A DNA stretch of 64,000 nt from Delphinapterus leucas (GCF_002288925.2 NW_022098036.1:41016614-41080613), one strand, 5' to 3'; positions 24,326-36,822 are shown, numbered from the stretch's first letter. The notes: generated by a model not told the origin, from the letters alone. Numbers and translations: made by a program.

Positions 24326-24630
24326 GGGCTTCCCTGGTGGCACAGTGGTTGAGAATCTGCCTGCCAATGCAGGGTACACGGGTTCGAGCCCTGGTCTGGG
24401 AAGATCCCACATGCCGCGGAGCAACTAGGCCCGTGAGCCACAACTACTGAGCCTGCGTGTCCGGAGCCTGTGCTCCGCAACAAAAGAGGCCGCGATAGTG
24501 AGAGGCCTGCGCACCGCGATGAAGAGGGGCCCCTGCTTGCCGCAACTGGAGAAAGCCCTTGCACAGAAACGAAGACCCAACACAGCCAAAAATAAATAAT
24601 AAAAATAAAGGAATTCCCTTAAAAAAAAAA
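24326..24630 (+). mobile_element. CHR-type SINE, long (older) type
   Basis: It shares the CHR head and tRNA-like part but keeps a classic B box 'ggttcgagccc' (24382-24392). Its 3' part extends beyond the short copies through 'ggagaaagccc', 'acgaagacccaacacagcc' and an A-rich AATAAA tail. Weak duplication around AGTTAA flanks it. Confidence 0.9.
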
Positions 24631-24639
24631 AGTTAAAAA

Positions 24640-25390
24640 TCTTTACTGATTAGTTTAGTATTTGAGACTTTAACAAAGAGTAGGAATTTCACGGACCATA
24701 AAAAGGGAAACATATTTAAGATTAAGGAAACAGCTGGGAGAGTTCAGGGAAATGTGAAATTCACTTCATTTTCAGAAATGAAAGAGAAAGTTGCATGTCG
24801 TGTTCAAGTTAATTTTTATCCTGAGAAAACTTAAGATCGCTGACCATTCACAACTTTAGTTGAAAAACCAATGGCAGAATTACCTAAAAATAGACATTTT
24901 AGTTATAACTTCTGAAGTTATCTAAGAAACTCTAGAATGCTCAAATTACCAGTCAGTGGGTACCAATATCACAAGTGTTGAACATAGTTAACTGATCAAA
25001 AATCCTAAGCTCTTGCCAGAGTTGTATTTAAATGCATGCTATAGATAGAAACACAGATGGATGATAGATAGATACATACATACATACATAGATTTGTGTA
25101 TAATACCTCAATATTTGTAGAATAAATGTTTGGAGCAATACTGAGTGGTGGGAGAAATAGAGCTTATTTTCTCTAACACATGCTTCCAAGCCCTGTCTCT
25201 GGATCTCTTACATGTGAGGAAGTGAAAAGAAAGTGGGAGGGAAGTGAGGAGAGGGACAAGGAACTGATGATTATATTTATAAAGCTTACTAGCAGCTCAA
25301 AACATATTTCTGCAAAGAATGAGTTTTCTCTATCTGCTGCTGTCTGCTGCCGTTGCATAAATTATTATTTGCAGAAAATTATAGAAACAA
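24640..25390. other. No recognised gene
   Basis: AT-rich sequence including the tetranucleotide microsatellite listed separately. Opposite-strand frames at 25173-25358 and 25180-25449 overlap and neither has a recognisable domain. Confidence 0.45.
25053..25091. repeat. GATA/CATA tetranucleotide microsatellite
   Basis: 'gatagatagatacatacata' type units with a GATA-to-CATA switch. Confidence 0.85.
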
Positions 25391-25575
25391 AGAATGTAGG
25401 CTTTGGAATCAGAGAGCCCGAATTCAGATATATTTCACTTAATATTTGAGAAAATTAACTAACTTCTTCCGGATCTCCGATCCCTCTTCCACCCTTGGAG
25501 ATAATAATTCCTGACTCATGACATACTTAGAAGGTGAAATGAGGTCACCCGTGTAAACTGCTCAGCATATTATCA
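25391..25575 (+). mobile_element. MIR SINE, sense
   Basis: 'aatgtaggctttggaatcag' (25393-25412), 'agagcccgaattcag', 'ttgagaaaattaactaactt', 'agataataattcctgac' and 'taaactgctcagcatatt' follow MIR order. Confidence 0.7.
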
Positions 25576-25789
25576 AACACGCTGCACGTCTGAGATGGGA
25601 AGGTAAGTAGGGTGTTTGGAAAGAGAGACCCTCTGTTCTCCAAGTTTCCCTGTGAAGGGAATTCAGGAAGAGAAAAATCTCCTGAATTTTCTTATCCCTC
25701 ACTCTACTTGATAAGGGTGAGTGAAGAAACTCAGATTCTTTGCCTCTGCCTTTTCTAGATGCTCTCTCTTTTGAATCGACCTGCCTATA

Positions 25790-25829
25790 CAAAACAAAAA
25801 CAAACAATCAAAAACAAACAAACAAAAAA
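25790..25829. repeat. AAAC-rich simple repeat
   Basis: Impure (AAAC)n over about 40 bases. Confidence 0.75.
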
Positions 25830-28185
25830 TTCTGTCCTGATCATTCCTATGTGGAAAGATTAATGATGACCCCTATGTCTCATTTCTCAGCTGATTCTTC
25901 AACTTCAATGAAGTAGACAAGGGCATTACGTCTCCTTAAAATCTAACGTGATTGCTATTATTTTATTAAAACAAGCAACCATTATGAATTACATCTTATG
26001 AGTTAGAATTTAGAAAAACTCTCTGTAATTGTCTTTTAAGCAGTCTGTTTATAATTTTTAATTTAAAATTATATTTAATAATGATAACTTTAAAAAGTTT
26101 AACGTGATTCCAGGACAATACAAAGTCTGTACTACATGAAAAAAAAAAAAAGGTATCACCAGAAATGTTATCCTAGAAACAGTATTATTTGAATAGTGAA
26201 ACTTAGAGATTTATAACATTAGCAGGTATCATGGGGTGATAATGACAAGAATATTAGTTATTTATACGACATTGTGTGACAGAGATGGTTAACTCAATTA
26301 GATCCTGGTGGTATTAAAGTCAAGGTCACATATTTAATTTCCATATGGGCCAGTATATTTCTGACTGGGAAAACTCTGTTCTCTACTCACAGACTGCACC
26401 CCTAACCCCAATCTGTTATTTCTCAATTATGTGCCATTAATTGATGCAATATCCTACTGATAGTAGGTCATCTGTGCCATCTGCATAAATGAAGGACAGC
26501 ATGTCTATGAGGTAGCTGACAGAGAGCAACTTGAGGCCAACAGTACCAGAAAATTCACTAATAACCTGTAGTTTTCTTCAGGGGAAAAAAATAGCTCCAA
26601 GTATTCCACGGAAGAATTAACTGCAAACATTATTCAAAAGAAGGTTGGAATCAACTCACAGTCCCTTTCTGTAAAAATGAGTCAAACAGAAGCTCAATAG
26701 CCCTAGTATGCTTTTTAAATTTTTTGTACTTATATCCAGCACATATTTATCTGATAAGATGTTGTCTCATGTAGCATGTTTCCTGATAAAGAAGACTTAA
26801 AAAATTTTTTTCTATGACTGTATTTACTAACTCTGTGCTTCCTTCTATTAGTTCTAAATCTTAATGGGAATTTGTACAATAATACTTTGCAGCACCACCC
26901 ATTCATAAATGTAATGTATCAACACATATGTGATTAAAAGGCACGCTGTACATACACAGGGAGTAGTTGGATATTTCTCCTCCTTACTCACTAATGAGAT
27001 CTAATTTCTATACTCTAGCAGAGAACTGACCCAATGTAATAGGATAATATAGAGTCTATAAATCAAGACTTAACAGTTTGAATAGAGGTAGGGAGACTAA
27101 GCCCTAACTTCCATGCTTTCCTCCTCATTCAGGAATTCTCCAAACAAGCTACTTATCAAAACATTCTTTAAGGAAGAGATTAATGGAAATCATTTAAACT
27201 CTTGTTAATTTATGCTAAAAATGTTTCATCTATGAGAACAACGATTTGAGGTACTATCTAAGAGACAGAAGCGTCTGTCTCCTATTAATATATTTCAAGT
27301 AGCAGTCACCAGATGGAGCAAAATTTTCTGTGTATGTGTTGGTGGACATCAGGACACCCTAGACAAATATTTCTTGAAAACATCTATGTTAGAGACATTG
27401 AGCTAGCAGTAGATTTAACAGAATATAAAAACATGAAAGCCCCCATGCTCAAGGATTTGGCCTCCTAACGAAACAGAAAAGTAATAAGTTAAAAGAGAGA
27501 TAGAGAGACTATTTACTGAGATGAGAATCAATATCCATAAGAGTCATATATTTTTTTAATATTCAAATTTAATTTTAAATGTTACAAAATTGCCCTAAGC
27601 AGGTCCCATTAAGAGAAAACAATATGATTTTGATTCCACTATAATTAACAAATTTCAAAATTTTAAAGTTCAGATTCCCTGCCTTATATCTGCCTCTTTT
27701 GTGAATACTTTTCTCCTTCTCTTTTCAACCAAGCAAAATTCTGTCTCATCATCAGGCTCAGCTTCTCCATCATTGAAGGAGCCTTTCCCAACTACAAAAT
27801 GGAGAAATCTCTCACTGCTCTGATTTCACATGACATCCGGAATCTATCTCTATTTCTAGACTCATGAGAATCTATGCTTGCACTTTTGTGCTTTATCCTT
27901 CTGGCTACCTGAGATGGCAATGCCTGAGTTGACTGTGGATCCCACATAATGAAACATAACGGCCTTTGTCAGACTGGGTAATGTGGAACTGAACCCAATC
28001 CCCACCTTGGAATCAACTTGAACTCTTATAAGAGCTAGGGATAAACTGTTATGTTGAAAGAGTTACACAGTTTTGGATCTATATGTTCCTGTAGCCTCGA
28101 CTTCTATAATCAATACACCACATAACCATCTTGAATATATCCTATACATAACTTATGTATGGGGTAGTACCAATGCTACTCTTAG
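25830..28185. other. No recognised gene or repeat
   Basis: 2.3 kb of AT-rich sequence, with an A-tract near 26139-26151. A pyrimidine-rich patch at about 27660-27900 may be a decayed L2 but is too diverged for me to call. Confidence 0.4.
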
Positions 28186-28189
28186 AGAG

Positions 28190-28623
28190 TGTATTAGTCT
28201 GTGTTCTTCAGAGAAAGAGAGGCAATAGGAGATATAGATATAGATAGATTTATTATGAGGAATTGGTTCATGTGGTTCTGAGAAGTCCCAAGATCTATAC
28301 TCAGCAAGCTGACTGGAGACCCAGGAGAGCCAATAATATAATTTCAGTTCAAGTCCAAGGGCTAAAGACCAATGGCCCAGCTCAAACACAGCCCAGCAGA
28401 GAGGGTAAATTCTCCCTTACTCTGCTTTTTTGTTCTATTCATGCCTTCAATGGTTTAGATGAAAACCACCCATGCTGGGGAGGGCAATCTGCTTTGCTCA
28501 GTCTACAGATCCAAATGTTAATCTCCTTCAGAAACACCCTTAAAGACATTCCCAAAATACTGCTTAATCAAATATCTGGGCAGCCCATGGCCCAGTCAAG
28601 TTGACATAAAATTAAACATCACA
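28190..28623. repeat. Old LTR-like interspersed repeat (TG...CA ends), family not named
   Basis: It begins 'tgtattagtctgtgttcttc' and ends 'ttgacataaaattaaacatcaca'-like sequence at 28601-28623. Internal landmarks are 'atagatttattatgaggaat' (28243-28262), 'ttgttctattcatgccttca' (28430-28449) and 'cagcccatggcccagtcaag' (28581-28600). I recall this as a common mammalian repeat but cannot name it. Frames at 28153-28389 and 28263-28604 are readings of it. Confidence 0.55.
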
Positions 28624-29800
28624 GAATGTATTCTCCAAAACTGAACACAACACTATGAGGGCAATCTGACCAGTGAACAGTAGAGCAGGATTATTATGGC
28701 CTTTACTTCAAAGATTGTATACTAATACAACCTAAGTCCAAATTATACACTACATTATGCTTTCTCAGGGCCACGTAATTCAGATAACTGATCAGCATAT
28801 TACTTCACTCACAATGTTATTCTTATAGCTTTAGCAGGAGCTAAATCAGAACACTATTATAAGGTGAGAAGATACTTTATGTTAAGTTTAATCCAGATAA
28901 AATTTTAATAAAAATGGTGATTTTAGATATCACTTTGTACGAGAATACAGGACAACATGCCTCTTTTTCTGCTGTAAAATAATTGCTTATTTTTGGCTAA
29001 AATAGAAAATATATGTGGCTACAATAAAGAAATAACATCAAAATAAAACACTGCCCATGTTTACACTGTGCAGAGTAAAAAATGTTGTGACTATCATGTT
29101 ATAACGTCTGTTTTAAAGTGTTTCAGCCCTTGCCACTGAATTTCCAAACCTCCAACAAACAGACAGAAAAAATAGGTCATATTTTTCTCATAGAACAAGT
29201 GGACTATTTAACTATACAAGTGTTTTTGGTTAAAGCAATAAGGCAAGAGTGAAAGGACTAACAGTATCATAAATAGAACAGACCTAAGGTAAATTCTCTC
29301 ACTGCCCTTTGAATATTTCTTCTGCAGGCCTCTTCAGTATGGTATCTGATCTTTGGATAACACCACCATTTTTCTACTCCTGTGCCAAAGGATGAACTTA
29401 GAATTGTCTCCAGTTTCTTAGCTCTTAAAAAATCAAACAGAAATAAGCATGGTAGACTACATTGAATTTCCTTTAATGATAAGATGACTAGACTGGTAAA
29501 AAAGTTAGTTCAGCATACCAGTGAACACAAAATCAGATTTGATAATTCAGGAAATATTTATAACTCTACAGTGAGAAATGGCTTATTCCTTTAGAATGAG
29601 ATGATAAGCTAATGAACCAAGTTAATCCATGTTCTAGGTCTACAGTCCTCCCTGTTCATCAGGTGACATGTGAACACTGTTCAGTGTGTTATAATTAAAA
29701 ATTTAACTCACTTTGGAGTATTACAAGTGATGCTGGAAATTATTTATTCTTAAGTACCTGGTTATTTTGTTATTAAATGTCATAATTTACTATTCCTTCT
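28624..29800. other. No recognised feature
   Basis: AT-rich; nothing nameable. Confidence 0.45.
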
Positions 29801-29804
29801 TTAA

Positions 29805-29945
29805 AACTATAAAACTCATGGGGCTCCAGAGAGATTTTCCCTGATTGTGTTTACTTTTGTATCCCGAATGCTTAGACCAATCAGTGGTATACAAGAGGTG
29901 CTTTAAAAATATCTATTGAATTATACAAAGGATTGAATGAATTAT
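29805..29945 (+). mobile_element. L2 LINE 3' end fragment, sense
   Basis: 'tgtatcccgaatgcttagac' (29858-29877), 'agtggtatacaagaggtgc' and 'aaatatctattgaatt' match the L2 3' terminus. Confidence 0.5.
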
Positions 29946-29964
29946 TTGCTTGGTCATCACACCG

Positions 29965-30290
29965 CAGTCATACCTTCTTTCTGTTTTTAATCTGTATGTT
30001 CCTCCTGGTTTCAGGGGCTTTGCACAAGTTCTTCCTTTTCCTTGGTGATCTTTGCATCTAACTCTCCCTTACTCATTGTGTAGGTCTGTCTCACATGTAA
30101 TAGCACTTTCTCCATTGAGGCCTTCCCTGAGCAGAGGCTTTCTTCTCTGATCTCTATATAACATAGTACTCTACTTTATGTTCTTCATAGCATGAGTCAG
30201 TTTTACTGGAATATGTGTATTGAGGGTAGATTGCATCTGTCTTTCTCACCATACCTCACTGCCTGGAAGAGTGTTTAGGGAAATTAGGTT
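29965..30290 (+). mobile_element. L2 LINE 3' region, sense
   Basis: 'ggggctttgcacaagttctt' (30014-30033), 'ttgaggccttccctgagcag' (30115-30134) and 'ctcactgcctggaagagtg' (30256-30274) follow L2 order. Confidence 0.65.
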
Positions 30291-30309
30291 TTTGAAATAT
30301 ACGTGCTGG

Positions 30310-30965
30310 TGGCTTTAAAGACCACTATGTGCCTGACCCTATGCTCATGCTGAACATACACTAGTGAAAACTTTGCTTTCACAGAACTAACAGAAGGAAA
30401 ATGAGCAAAAAGTCATTTTACCCCCAAATTACTATAAGTGATGAAAGAAATGAATTATGAAATAAACCCCTAATTTACTATAAGAATTATGAAAGAAATG
30501 AATATGGTAATATGATAGAGAATAAAAAAGATTTCTATTTAGACTTTTTGATCAGCAAAGACCTGTCAGGTGGTGACACGAACAAAATCTTTAAGGATGA
30601 GGCAGCAGTCATATGGAAACCTGGGGAAAGATCTCTATGGGAGGAGGAAACCATAAGGCTCAATGCAGAAAGAGCAACGTGTGTTTGAGAAACAGTAAGA
30701 AGACAGGGGCCTAGGGTAAGGCCAGAGATGTATATAAAGGCCAGGTCAGATAGGGACTTAGAGTAAGGAGTTTAGATTTTATTGTAAGAGCAGTGGAAAC
30801 AACAAAAGATAGGCATTTGCTTTGCTTTAAGAAAACTACTGTGTCCACTGTGTAGACAAAAGATTTGAAGTGGGAAAGGGTGAAAGTGAAGATAGAAACT
30901 GTTTCAGGAGTCTCTTTGGTAATCTAGGATGATAGTAGTAGAGACGAAGAGGCTGGATTCCATAC
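30310..30965 (-). mobile_element. L2 LINE 3' region, antisense
   Basis: 'actatgtgcctgaccctatg' (30323-30342), 'gaggaggaaaccataaggc', 'aaaggccaggtcagatag', 'aaggagtttagattttat' and 'agtctctttggtaatctagg' give the antisense L2 order. It faces the sense L2 just upstream, so the two are arranged head-on at their 3' ends. Confidence 0.5.
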
Positions 30966-32585
30966 ATTTTAGAGATAAAATTGACAGGACATAATGATTA
31001 GCTCTACGAAATCATAGATGATTATAATTGTCATCTATATGATATGGTTTTGACTGGAAGATGAAATAGTATTAATAATTATGCCTGGATGACAACGGAT
31101 TGTCCAAGGCAAACTAGGAGGTACGGTCAGGCTCATATTTTTAAAATATTTGGTGAACAATATTGTTTTTCATTAAAATGGCATCAATTCAGGAAGGAAA
31201 AAGATAATGAAGAGTTGAGCTAAAGGTACTGTTTGGGCAATCAAAACAGAAAGATCTGAAGGTGCAAAAACACTGAGAATGGAGACAACATGACAAGTTC
31301 TGGACTTCTCAAATAGTTTAGATAAAACCAAAATTTGACCAGGATTTGAAAGATATAGGCTACTGTTCATCATATGCTATCATTAACTACTAATTTGTGG
31401 GGATGCAGGTTTATTACACTTGCTTCGCATATTCTGTGTCTGAAAATAACACACTAAAAAGCTAGTATATTTTTCTAGTTGCTGAAATTAACATTTTAAG
31501 TTCCAGTACTTTAATCTCCCAATAGTTCTAAAATGAATCATGATTCCTTAATTATAAATACTTAAAGATACTTAAGAGAAAATTGGAGATGCAAAGAATT
31601 TATTTTGCTGAATTGCTCTTGAAAAAACGAAGGGACTAATGGCAAACCTTTTTCATACACTAATAACTGTTAGAAGAGAAAATATTGATGAGTTTTTGAT
31701 GTAACTTGAATTTAAATGCCTAAAGAGACTTAGAAAATCCCTACATCTATTTACTCCAGATTGGATCTGAAAGTCTATTTTCATTCAATTTCTTAGCATT
31801 ATTAGTAATGAAATATAAAGCCGGGATGACTGACCTAAGTGAGGCAACAGATTTAGAAAAACTCATACACCACATAACTTTGAATACAGATTACCGGGCA
31901 AGTGACTGTTATGTCGAGTTCAGTCAAGTTTGATAGGGTTTTTACGACTGGTTCAGGAAATGAATTACTGAGGTTCATCTTTACAGAGAATTTGTTCACT
32001 GCAGCCTTAATGTGAAAGTCAGATTGAAAATTCATATCCATAGCAGGTACAGTAAATGGAATTTTTTCCATAGATTAGAAAATGGAATTATTATTAAGAA
32101 CTGTTTTCACTCAAAATATTGTCTTGATGTAGAGTCCTGATAGGACAAGGCTTATCTGTTTATTTATGCTTTACCTTCCTATGTTTTGATCATTGCTTAA
32201 ATGCTTAACCGTATGCATGTCTGCTGTCCTGATGGATGGGCTTGCTGCAGATATGGTAGAGCAAATGAAAAGATGGCACAAACACTAAAAGATACATAAA
32301 GATTTATGACTCAATAAGAAAACCTGTACCAAAAAAAAAAGAAAAGAAAATTTGTATTATGGTGATTATGCTTACAGGATTGTGGTTCCAAATGTTTCCT
32401 CTTTTCCATTTGGAATCTTCTAGTACTTCTACAGACTAAAGATATAAATGCATTAAATGTTTTCCAAAAATACTTTGGTCCAGGCTTCTTAATAATTTTT
32501 GAACCCTTCATTGAAGAATAAAATATGTAAAGGAGAGTGCACAAATCATAACTGTAGAGCTGGGTGACTTCAAAAACTGAACACA
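30966..32585. other. No recognised gene
   Basis: AT-rich. The 152-codon minus-strand frame at 32311-32769 runs partly into the antisense L1 that follows and includes a poly-F stretch from an A-tract. It has no recognised domain and I do not call it. Confidence 0.45.
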
Positions 32586-32589
32586 CACG

Positions 32590-33790
32590 CATGTAACTGG
32601 CAGCAAGATAAAGCAGCAACGTTACCAGGATTCCCATGCAGACAGTGACATAACACAGGTCAACTGCCCTTTGACTTTTAATATAATGAAGATGCATCTT
32701 TTGTTTTTGAACTACTATATACAAATGGATTCTGACAGCATGAACTCTTTGGGGTGTGACTTCCTTCATGCAATATTGTATTTGTGAGGTTTATCCATAT
32801 CAGTGAAGGCAGTCACATTATTCTCATTCTCATTGTGTATTACTATTCTATGTGTGAATATACCATACTTTTTTTAATCCATTCTACTCCTGCTGGGAAT
32901 ATGGGTAGTTTCAGTTTTTAGCTATCATATACAGTGCTGCCATGAACATTTTAATACATTTATTTAGTGAACAAATGTATGAATTTCTGTTGTGTACATA
33001 CTTAGAAGTGGAATTACTTGGTCCTAGTGTATGCAAATAAACACTGTTGGTAAATAGTGCCAAATCAGTTTTCAAAGTCATTTTAACAATTTATGTTCCC
33101 ACAACCTTACCAAAATTTGTCATTGGCATCTGTTTCCTTTTAGTGGTAGTGGTAACATAACGTATTTACATTTTGCAATTGCTTGAAAATGAATAAATTT
33201 TAAAACTTTTACATATGTTTACTGGCCTTCTGAATCTTTTTTTAAAGGCTTGGCTCTATCTTTTGCTTAATTTTCTATTGGATTTATGTCTTTTTCTTAT
33301 TGACTTCCAAGGGTTCTTTATATATAGTCTGACAAATCATTTGCAAAAAAATATATTGCAAATACCTTATCTTACTCTGTGGCCTGCCTATTCACACTCT
33401 TACTGGGGGGGTTTGATCCTCTAGTCTAATAAATTATTTTTATTTTGGTCATAATTAAAGGGTTTTTCATTCCATTTAGGAAAATTTTGCATACTTCATG
33501 GTTATGAAGATATTCTCTCAGGTTTTCTTCTAAAATATTTATTGGTTTACTTTTCACATTTAACTTTGCAATTCCTCTGGAGTTGATTTTTGTGTACAGT
33601 GTAAGATAGGAATTCACTTTTTTTCCATATGGAAAACCAATCAACCTAACACTATTTATTGAAAGGTCATTATTTCCTCACTACCGTGCAGTGTCACCTT
33701 TGTCTTAAAGTGACTGTATGTATATAGTGATCTGATTCTGTACTTTCTATTCTTTACCACTGACATTTCTTCCATTATGTATGAGAAGTA
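32590..33790 (-). mobile_element. Old L1 (L1M-type) 3' part of ORF2 and 3'UTR, antisense
   Basis: Many antisense L1 landmarks occur in order: 'caaatggattctgacagcat' (32722-32741), 'ttgtgaggtttatccatatc' (32783-32802), 'tttcagtttttagctatcat', 'cagtgctgccatgaacattt' (32934-32953), 'cttagaagtggaattacttg' (33001-33020), 'gggttctttatatatagtct' (33311-33330), 'ttgatttttgtgtacagtgt' (33582-33601). The product would have been reverse transcriptase/endonuclease; only decayed pieces remain. Confidence 0.8.
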
Positions 33791-34329
33791 CGTTACTTGC
33801 TGTGATAAAATGCACAAAGTTCAAAAAGTAAAATATGATATAAAGCTAGAAGTAAGTTTTATTTCCAGTTCTGTTTTCATTTCCTAAGTTTACTTCCAGA
33901 AGGCAAATGTAGATACCAGTTTTGTTATATTGTGCCATTTATTTTCCACACAAATTCAAACATGTAAATGCACATACATTTATTTTTACACAACTATTAG
34001 CATAATAAATGCATGGTTTCTCATCTCTTTTTTTTCCCCCACATAGTAATAAAGCCTGATGCTTCTTTCTTACCCACATCAGGTCTGTGCCAGAAACAGA
34101 GGTGCTCACTAAGCACTTCATATACTCTCTCCCATTCTTCAGACCCTTGCTGTTAGGCAGAGTTATTTAACTAGCTATGTCCAAAAGGCACGGAACGGAC
34201 AGAGTGATATATTTCGCTTCCTAGACAAAGTTTAAAGAAGCTGGATAAAGATCCCACAACCACCCCTGTGTTAGGTCAGTGACTAAGAAAGACACTTTTT
34301 CTAGATGGTACAAATCAGAGATGTTAAAT
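33791..34329. other. No recognised feature
   Basis: AT-rich sequence between opposed L1 fragments; nothing nameable. Confidence 0.45.
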
Positions 34330-34955
34330 ACTGAAAATGTTAAAGCATTGTTTAAAAAAAATTAAGGAAGACCTAAATAAATGGCAAGACAGCCTGTGTT
34401 CATTAATCACAATATGTAATATTGTTAAGATAACAATAATCCCCAAATTGATCTACAGATTCAACACAATCCCTTTCAAAATCTCAGCTGCCTTTTTTGC
34501 AGGAATGGACAAGTTGATTCTAAAGTTCATATGTAACTGCAAGGGGCACAGATTAGCAAAAACAATTTTAATAAAGAAGAAGAAAGTTAGAACATTAATA
34601 TTCCCTGATTTCAAACCTTGCCACAAGCCTATTGTTATCAAAGCAGTGTGGTGCTGGCATAAACAGACATATAGATCAATGGAATAGAAATTAGAGCTCA
34701 TGAATAAATACTTGCATTCATGGTCAAATGATTTTTGACAAGTGTGCCAAGAAAATTCAATGGAGAATGAAAAGTCTCTTCAATGAATGCTCTGGGGACA
34801 ACTGAATATCCACATGCTAATAAATGAAGTTGGATCCCTACTTCACTTAACTCAAAATTGAACATAGACCTAAATGTAAGAGCTAAAAGTATAAAACTTT
34901 AGAAGAAAACATAAGAGTGAATCTTCCTGACCTGGTTAGGCAATGGTGTCTATCC
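34330..34955 (+). mobile_element. L1 ORF2 C-terminal fragment, sense
   Basis: Translation of 34337-34687 gives a recognisable L1 ORF2 C-terminal segment: 'LNKWQDSL', 'IIPKLIYRFNTIPFK', 'FFAGMDKLILKFI', 'FPDFKPCHKPIVIKAVWCWHK'. The following DNA continues the same region with frameshifts ('caaatgatttttgacaagtg' at 34724-34743, 'atatccacatgctaataaatg'). It stops near 34955, where a different L1 segment begins. Confidence 0.85.
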
Positions 34956-35282
34956 AGCAAAGTTATCACAGAATTAAAGGTAAGATAAGAGTTGTCTATA
35001 CACGTGAATCTAAAGGCATTCATCACCACTAAACCAGACTGGCAAGAAATGTTAAAGTGATTTATTTAAGCTGAGAAGAATGGGTGCCAATTACTAATGA
35101 GAAAACATATGTAAGAATAAATCTCACAGGAAAAGAATATGTGGTAAAGTTCGTGAATTAATCACTTATAAATGTAGTATGATGGATAAAAGACAAAAGA
35201 ACTAAAAATAACTAAAATTACAATAGTTAAGGGGTACACAGGATAAAAAGAGGTAAAATGTGAGCTCAAAAACTTAAAATGT

Positions 35283-35499
35283 GGGCTTCCCTGGTGGCGC
35301 AGTGGTTGAGAGTCCATCTGCCGATGCAGGGGGCACGAGTTCGTGCCCTGGTCAGGCAGGATCCCACATGCCGCGGAGTGGCTGGGCCCGTGAGCCATGG
35401 CCACTGAGCTTGTGCATCCGGAGCCTGTGCTCCGCAACGGGAGAGGCCACAACAGTGAGAGGCCCACATACCACAAAAAAAAAACCCCAAAAAACCCCA
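35283..35499 (+). mobile_element. CHR-type SINE, short subfamily, patterned tail
   Basis: Complete head and body; the tail is A-rich with two CCCC interruptions at 35485-35488 and 35495-35498. Target-site duplication of about 15 bases (AACTTAAAATGTGGG) at 35271-35285 and 35500-35514, overlapping the SINE head by its GGG. Confidence 0.95.
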
Positions 35500-36383
35500 A
35501 ACTTAAAATGTGGGTGGGGGAGAGTAAAAATGTTAAGCTTTAGAATGAGACCAAACTTAAGTTGTTATGGACTTAACATAGACTGTTACAGATGTAAGTT
35601 GTTATATGCAAGCCTCATGATAACTACAAAGCAAATTCCATGATAACCACAAAGCAAATTCCAAAGCAAATTCCAAACCACAGGAAACAAGAAAAGTCTC
35701 AAATAAACAACCTAACTTTATACCTCAAGGAACTAGAAAGAGAAGAACAAATGAAGCCCAAAATTAGTAGAAGGAAAAAAATAGCAAAGATTAGAGCAGA
35801 AATTTAAAAAAATGAGACTAAAAAGATAATAGAGAAGATCAACAAAACTAAGAGCTTGTTCTTTGAAAAAATAAACAAAATTAGAAACATTTAGCTAAAC
35901 TCATCAAGGCAAAAAGAGAGAGCACTCAAATAAATAAAATGAGAAATGAAAGCAGAGATGTTACAAGTGATACCACAGAAATATGAAAGACCATAAGAGC
36001 TACTATGAGCAATTTTATGCCAATACCTTGAATAAACTGGAGAAAATCGATAAATTCCTAAAACACACAACCCACCAATACTAAGTCATGATGAAACGGA
36101 AAATCTGAACAGACTGACTGTTAGTAATGACATTGAATCAGTAATACAAAACCACCCAGAAAGCAAAAGTCCAGGACCAGACTGCTTCACTGATGATCCT
36201 ACCAAACATTCAAAAAAGAATATCAGTTCTTCTCAAACTTCCAAAAAATATAAGAGGGAACTCCTCCAAACTCATTTTATAAGAGCAGCATTATGTTGAT
36301 ACAGATACCAGAAGTGAATACCACAAGAAAATAAAATTACAGGCCAATATTCCTGATGAACATAGAGGCAAAAATCCTCAATA

Positions 36384-36596
36384 GGGCTCCCCTGGTGGTG
36401 CAGTGGTTGGGGGTCCGCCTGCCGATGCAGGGGACGCGGGTTCGTGCCCCGGTCCGGAAGGATCCCATGTGCCACAGAGCGGCTGGGCCCATGGGCCATG
36501 GCCGCTGGGCCTGTGCATCTGGAGCCTGTGCTCCTTGGCGGGAGAGGCTGCAGCAGTGAGAGGCCCGCGTACCACCAAAAAAAATAAATAAATAAT
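36384..36596 (+). mobile_element. CHR-type SINE, short subfamily, inside L1
   Basis: Head 'gggctcccctggtggtgcag' to an A/AAAT tail. Perfect 9-bp duplication AATCCTCAA at 36373-36381 and 36597-36605. The L1 reading continues across the insertion. Confidence 0.95.
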
Positions 36597-36822
36597 AATC
36601 CTCAAAAAAATATTAGCTAGCAAACCGACTCAATAATACATTAAAAGGATCATACACAACCATAAAGCAGGATTTATGCCAGGGATGCAAGGATGGCTCA
36701 AATCAGTCAATGTGATACACACATTAACAAAATAAAGGATAAAATTCGTGTGATCATCTCAATAGATGCAGAAAAAGCATTTGAAAAAATTCAACATCGA
36801 TTTATAATAAAAGCTCCCAACA

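Larger units (their letters stand above)
34956..36822 (+). mobile_element. Second L1: 5' (pre-ORF2) region plus ORF2 linker/RT, sense, with SINE insertions
   Basis: From 34956 the sequence matches the region upstream of ORF2 in old L1s ('aaccagactggcaagaaatg' at 35032-35051, 'gcaagcctcatgataactac' at 35609-35628). After about 35690 it is the ORF2 segment between endonuclease and reverse transcriptase ('acctcaaggaactagaaaga' at 35722-35741), then RT-region sequence to 36822. Most of the endonuclease is missing. Two CHR SINEs interrupt it and a third ends it. Confidence 0.75.

Noticed and set aside
25053..25091. CRISPR-like or functional tandem array
   Set aside because: It is a simple GATA/CATA microsatellite without spacers. 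The window is eukaryotic.
32311..32769. 152-codon minus-strand frame with cysteines and hydrophobic stretches
   Set aside because: No recognised domain, its C-terminal end is encoded by an A-tract, and its start lies in an antisense L1.
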